A stretch of DNA of 64,000 bases from Gammaproteobacteria bacterium. GTDB taxonomy: Bacteria > Pseudomonadota > Gammaproteobacteria > Pseudomonadales > Azotimanducaceae. Shown piece after piece: positions 63,355-64,000 of the stretch (its first letter is position 1; each line of letters opens with the position of its first letter). The translations under genes were made by a program, and so were the position numbers. The notes below the pieces were generated by a model. That model did no database searches. It was not told the origin of the DNA and was given only the letters and a program-made list of their open reading frames with translations. The DNA is taken from contig JAPPAV010000030.1 in NCBI GenBank assembly GCA_026705345.1, forward strand, positions 1 through 64,000. Direction: 5' to 3'.

Positions 63355-63618
63355 TTACGAGAGTGCGTTGACCTTGGCGGACAACCGGGACTTGTGCCGG
63401 GCTGCCTTGTTGCGGTGCATGATGCCCTTGCCGGCCATCTTGTCGATCACCGGGATCGCTTCACCGAGCGCGGTGTGGGCGGCTTGGGCGTTGCCGCTGT
63501 CGATGGCCGCTACCACTTTCTTGATGTAGGTGCGCACGGTCGAGCGGTGGCTGACGTTGCGCGCGCGATGGCTGTGGGCCTGACGTGCGCGTTTGCGAGC
63601 TTGCGGACTATTTGCCAA
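63355..63618 (-). CDS. rpsT: 30S ribosomal protein S20
   Basis: An 87-residue basic protein: ANSPQARKRARQAHSHRARN then MHRNKAARHKSRLSAKVNAL, the conserved S20 ends. The start is TTG at 63618. A non-AUG start is also known for E. coli rpsT, where it takes part in autogenous control. It is divergent from murJ, as in many gammaproteobacteria. Confidence 0.95.
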   Translation of the reverse strand: MANSPQARKRARQAHSHRARNVSHRSTVRTYIKKVVAAIDSGNAQAAHTALGEAIPVIDKMAGKGIMHRNKAARHKSRLSAKVNALS

Positions 63619-63721
63619 AACGTTCCTGCGGTCGGCGGCGGAAGGCGGCGTAATATGCCCACCGATCGCGGGGCTGTCAATCGGCGACGTGGGATTCGTG
63701 GGGTTCGACACCGGTTTAATC

Positions 63722-64000
63722 GTGAGCGATAGCGACGAAATCGCTGCCCGAAGCGGCTCGGAAGGACGCGACGTCGCGGCGCAAAGCGGCGTGTTTGCCG
63801 GCATGACCGTGCTGTCGCGCCTCTCCGGGCTCGCCCGGGACACCGCGTTGGCGCACTTCGTGGGCGCGACGGGTGCCGCCGACACCTTCTATCTGGCCTT
63901 TCGCATCCCCAATTTCTTCCGGCGCCTGTTCGCCGAATCGACATTCGCACTCGCTTTTGTCCCGGTGCTCTCCGAATACCGCGAGCGGGGCAGCCAAGCG
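63722..64000 (+). CDS. murJ: Lipid II flippase MurJ, N-terminal part (cut by window end)
   Basis: 93 codons are present. After an unusual polar leader of about 25 residues come MTVLSRLSGLARDTALAHFVG and ADTFYLAFRIP, then NFFRRLFAE and FVPVLSEY, the hallmark first helices of MurJ/MviN. It flips lipid II for peptidoglycan synthesis. The start is GTG at 63722, with another GTG at 63698 in frame; an inner ATG at the MTVLSRL segment would remove the leader. The rest lies beyond the window. Confidence 0.93.
   Translation, partial: MSDSDEIAARSGSEGRDVAAQSGVFAGMTVLSRLSGLARDTALAHFVGATGAADTFYLAFRIPNFFRRLFAESTFALAFVPVLSEYRERGSQA

Overview
The window looks like a chromosomal stretch of a GC-rich gammaproteobacterium, probably an uncultured one. 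The best evidence is the right end: ispB diverges from rplU-rpmA-obgE-proB, followed by rpsT divergent from murJ, which is a typical gammaproteobacterial order. Genes are close-packed, with many ATGA or GTGA stop/start overlaps and many GTG or TTG starts. Both strands are full of long antisense shadow ORFs, as expected at this GC content. No CRISPR array, rRNA or intact transposase was found.

Layout. (1) 48-4325 (-): an apparent three-gene defence operon, a RelE/HigB-type toxin, its antitoxin and a very large nuclease-helicase-methylase restriction protein. It lies just beyond the 3' end of tRNA-Ser(GCU), which sits next to tRNA-Arg(ACG). (2) 5049-14644 (+): metabolic and transport genes, namely a DUF5916 outer-membrane-like protein, a VOC protein, a coiled-coil protein, an acyl-CoA dehydrogenase/CoA-transferase pair, an S33-type hydrolase and an ABC exporter pair. 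(3) 14760-15279: a small IS630-like unit carrying only a helix-turn-helix ORF. (4) 15558-19332 (+): a coupled set of di-haem peroxidase, sensor kinase and coiled-coil membrane protein. (5) 19735-28314 (+): three tandem MalT-like LuxR regulators, two with single-base frameshifts. (6) 28395-29687 (-): an ammonium transporter.

(7) 29749-46419: a complete Tad/Flp pilus locus (flp pilin, prepilin peptidase, cpaB, cpaC secretin, small lipoprotein, cpaE, a TPR-SPOR protein on the opposite strand, three TadE/F/G-type proteins, cpaF, tadB, tadC). Two paralogous Roadblock-like proteins bracket it, and a sulfatase-modifying-factor-fold protein diverges from flp. (8) 46607-49624: an ankyrin protein divergent from a large lipoprotein. 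(9) 49795-50940: an enolase-superfamily sugar-acid dehydratase.

(10) 51011-58551: a second accessory island. It holds a winged-helix/nucleotidyltransferase toxin-antitoxin pair with an operator array, a decayed IS21 istA, a 1334-residue protein joining an HTH domain, a nuclease-like domain and a STAND-type NTPase, and a gene interrupted by an amber codon. It lies beyond the 3' end of tRNA-Pro(CGG). (11) 58982-64000: the conserved housekeeping block.

The strongest candidates for something new are the HTH-nuclease-STAND protein with a perfect palindrome at its promoter, the tandem regulator array with two broken members, the Roadblock pair around the Tad locus, and the toxin-antitoxin/restriction operon. 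A family of short hairpin repeats is scattered through the window, and one copy is read in frame at the start of cpaC. Several genes carry single-base lesions, so sequencing error should be excluded before biology is inferred from them.
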